Positions 62,337-64,000 of a stretch of 64,000 nt of DNA are shown here, piece after piece. This stretch comes from Ignavibacteria bacterium (GTDB taxonomy: Bacteria > Bacteroidota > Ignavibacteria > OLB7): positions 620,001 to 684,000 of the forward strand of contig JACKAE010000001.1 in NCBI GenBank assembly GCA_020635205.1, given 5' to 3'. The translations under genes were made by a program, and so were the position numbers. Position 1 is the stretch's first letter. Each line of letters begins with the position of its first letter. Below the pieces are notes generated by a model. That model saw only the letters and a program-made list of their open reading frames with translations, was not told the DNA's origin and did not search any database.

Positions 62337-62753
62337 TTACCCTGCTGATAGAGCTGCTAAGCCTTCTTCTCGATTCCCATACACATTGAAGACTAGCGAA
62401 AGCTTCGTGATGACAAAGATGTTGGTGATTCCGTCAGAGACGTTGCACAGACCGAGCTTGCCTTCCCGCTTGGAGAAGTTCGTGTGAGCGGAGATTAACA
62501 CCCCGAGTGCCGATGAGTTCAGGTATGTGACATCTGCTAAGTCAATCAGCAGACGGTCAGTCCCTTTCTCTGCTTCCTCCGCGAAAGCCTCCCGTAAGGT
62601 GTCGGTCTCTTTACCGCCGACAAACTCTCCACGAGCGGCTAACACTCGTACTCCACTCTCATCAGTTACTTGTACTCTTGGTCTCAGCATCTGAACTTGC
62701 CCTTCCGTGCTATCTCTTGTTGGAATTAACGTGCCAGAAAATGGTATATCCAT
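62337..62753 (-). CDS. STAS-domain protein (anti-sigma-factor-antagonist-like)
   Basis: The 138-residue protein has a ~20-residue N-terminal leader and then a STAS domain (about 25-135): VLAARGEFVGGKETDTLREAF, LLIDLADVTYLNSSALGVLI and the C-terminal VFNVYGNREEGLAAL. Ser in YLNSSALG is the usual phosphorylatable position of SpoIIAA-type antagonists. No matching RsbW-type kinase is in the window. It lies between dtd and exbB. It may regulate a sigma factor or stressosome, or act in an unrelated partner switch. Confidence 0.85.
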   Translation of the reverse strand: MDIPFSGTLIPTRDSTEGQVQMLRPRVQVTDESGVRVLAARGEFVGGKETDTLREAFAEEAEKGTDRLLIDLADVTYLNSSALGVLISAHTNFSKREGKLGLCNVSDGITNIFVITKLSLVFNVYGNREEGLAALSAG

Positions 62754-62862
62754 TTTCTGGAAAAGATGAAGTTATCTCTTCAATACCGGTCTTGCAAGAA
62801 ACGAATACGTTACATGTTGGACATTGCATCCTGCAAGGTTGAGTTGTTAAAAACTCTCCGGC

Positions 62863-63315
62863 TCAAACAATTTTTGATTCGAGGAGTACCGTATAAGGTC
62901 CCTCATTAACAAATGCCACATCCATCATTGCAGCGAAACGTCCAGTGGCGACACTTCCCTCGCCAATCTGTTCCCGCAGGAACTGAACAAAAGCGTTGTA
63001 GAGTTGTTCAGCCTGTTCCGGGGGAGCCGCTCCTGCAAAGCCTGGTCGGTTTCCCTTGCGTGTGTCGGCCATCAGCGTAAATTGGCTGACGACAAGTGCT
63101 TCAAACCCTGTATTTAGAAGAGAAAGGTTCGGAACATCACGCTCATCTGGAAAGATACGCAACCGGGCGATCTTTCCGGCAAGCATTTCGGCGTGAGCCT
63201 CGTTATCGTCGTGCCCAACTCCGAGAAGTATCAACATTCCTCGATCTATCTTCCCAGTTATCTCACCATCGACTGTGACCGATGCTTGGCGCGCCCGCTG
63301 TATAACGGCTTTCAT
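62863..63315 (-). CDS. dtd: D-aminoacyl-tRNA deacylase (DTD)
   Basis: The 150-residue protein is a full-length DTD. It begins MKAVIQRARQASVTVDGEITG, has the SQFTL motif (about 77-81) and the NRPGF region (about 89-93), and ends with the conserved Gly-cisPro element in FVNEGPYTVLLES (about 134-146). It removes D-amino acids and glycine from mis-charged tRNAs. It is monocistronic-looking between prmC and the STAS gene. Confidence 0.95.
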   Translation of the reverse strand: MKAVIQRARQASVTVDGEITGKIDRGMLILLGVGHDDNEAHAEMLAGKIARLRIFPDERDVPNLSLLNTGFEALVVSQFTLMADTRKGNRPGFAGAAPPEQAEQLYNAFVQFLREQIGEGSVATGRFAAMMDVAFVNEGPYTVLLESKIV

Positions 63316-63450
63316 TCTTTTGCTATGATGTCTGCAGTTCGAAACTAATTTCAGTGAGGTCCATTATATGGACTAAAGCGATGTCTCCTTCTTTGCTATT
63401 AGCTGGGCAACTTACCCGTAAACTGGCTTTCAGTTACTACAGGAACGTTC

Positions 63451-64000
63451 TTACAGTGGAGAGGCAACTTCGCTTTGCTTCCGAGCACGCAATATCCGCT
63501 CTATCCGATCAAAATCTGTGTAAATATCAACATGAAACCCGGCCTGCTCGAACATTTTTCCTACGGCATCTGCCATTCCGTAGCCAAGTTCTAAGAATAT
63601 CTCTCCGTCGCGTCGGAGCATCGATGTCCCCACCGCTGCAAACCGACGATAGAAGGTGAGGCCATCGGCTCCATCACTTACCGCAATATGTGGCTCGTGG
63701 TCGCGGATTTCGATCTGAAGCTCGGAGATTTCGCCTCCAGAGACGTAAGGAGGATTGCTGATAATAAGGTCAAATGAGCCAAGTGATCCAAGGCTCTCAT
63801 CACTTAGGAAATCGATCTGTCGGAATTCAACCCGTTCGGCCCCGAGATTTTGGGCATTCTCCTGAGCTATTTGCAAGGCTTCTTCAGATACATCAATTGC
63901 CACAACTTCAGTCTCTGGTCGTTCCAACGCTACTGTTACTGCAATGCAGCCCGAACCTGTACCTACATCCAGACAGCGGAGGGAGCGGGTGCGCCGCAGA
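63451..64000 (-). CDS. prmC: Release-factor glutamine methyltransferase PrmC, N-terminus cut by window edge
   Basis: The frame stays open to the right edge. The visible part contains LDVGTGSGCIAVTVALERPE (SAM motif I), VAIDVSEEALQIAQENA, and the catalytic NPPY in LIISNPPYVSGGEIS, which marks N5-glutamine methyltransferases of release factors. The C-terminal EIFLELGYGMADAVGKMF is also typical. About 182 of ~280 residues are seen. The N-terminal domain lies outside the window. It methylates the GGQ glutamine of RF1 and RF2. Confidence 0.93.
   Translation of the reverse strand, partial: LRRTRSLRCLDVGTGSGCIAVTVALERPETEVVAIDVSEEALQIAQENAQNLGAERVEFRQIDFLSDESLGSLGSFDLIISNPPYVSGGEISELQIEIRDHEPHIAVSDGADGLTFYRRFAAVGTSMLRRDGEIFLELGYGMADAVGKMFEQAGFHVDIYTDFDRIERILRARKQSEVASPL

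Noticed and set aside
42750..64000. Genomic island or prophage covering the long minus-strand run
   Set aside because: The run includes housekeeping genes (prmC, dtd, exbB-tonB), with no integrase, att repeat or phage structural gene.

Overview
The window looks like a chromosomal segment of a free-living bacterium of the Bacteroidota/Chlorobi (FCB) lineage with moderate GC. Diagnostic features are type IX secretion (T9SS) C-terminal sorting domains, a SusC/SusD pair, DUF1573 proteins, a serine-palmitoyltransferase-type gene, LVIVD and PD40 surface propellers, and sparse Shine-Dalgarno use. A deep branch of that group is possible, but the sequence alone does not fix the genus. I saw no tRNA, rRNA, CRISPR array, prophage or insertion sequence.

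Layout. 1-7.98 kb: an edge-truncated luciferase-domain gene, YceI, a DEDDh exonuclease, an unknown gene, MgtE, a cytochrome/YVTN-propeller lipoprotein and a secreted LVIVD propeller with a T9SS tail. 8.0-16.1 kb: an ECF sigma factor with a membrane WD40 protein, an asparagine-synthase/methyltransferase pair, and a secreted double-WD40 protein. 16.2-18.8 kb: dnaK and hsp20. 18.75-19.40 kb: a non-coding region dense in DnaA boxes, a good oriC candidate. 19.4-24.1 kb: two paralogous membrane proteins and a two-component system. 24.2-31.1 kb: DUF488, a serine palmitoyltransferase-acyltransferase fusion (probable sphingolipid enzyme), a thioredoxin-TPR protein, Kup and a DinB-like protein. 31.3-36.0 kb: SusD and SusC. 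36.6-39.2 kb: a barrel protein, a Tat-type molybdopterin oxidoreductase and a cytochrome c. 39.4-42.7 kb: a homocysteine methyltransferase/MTHFR fusion lacking its expected zinc cysteines, and an HpnE-like flavoprotein.

42.75-64.0 kb is an unbroken minus-strand run. In transcription order it holds prmC (cut by the edge), dtd, a STAS protein, ExbB-ExbD-ExbD-TonB, a small membrane protein, a PstS-like lipoprotein, a TPR protein, two DUF1573 proteins, a second ECF sigma factor with a membrane PD40 protein, a secreted PD40-OmpA protein, a stand-alone OmpA domain, a giant IgGFc-binding-like T9SS cargo and a barrel protein.

The most striking pattern occurs twice. An ECF sigma gene is followed by a single-pass membrane protein placed like an anti-sigma factor, and its outer part is a beta-propeller closely matching a nearby exported propeller protein (WD40 in one locus, PD40 in the other). 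I propose that these are surface-sensing sigma/anti-sigma systems in which the sensor copies the architecture of the exported protein. Other notable points are the candidate oriC, the serine palmitoyltransferase-acyltransferase fusion and the cysteine-less methyltransferase domain.
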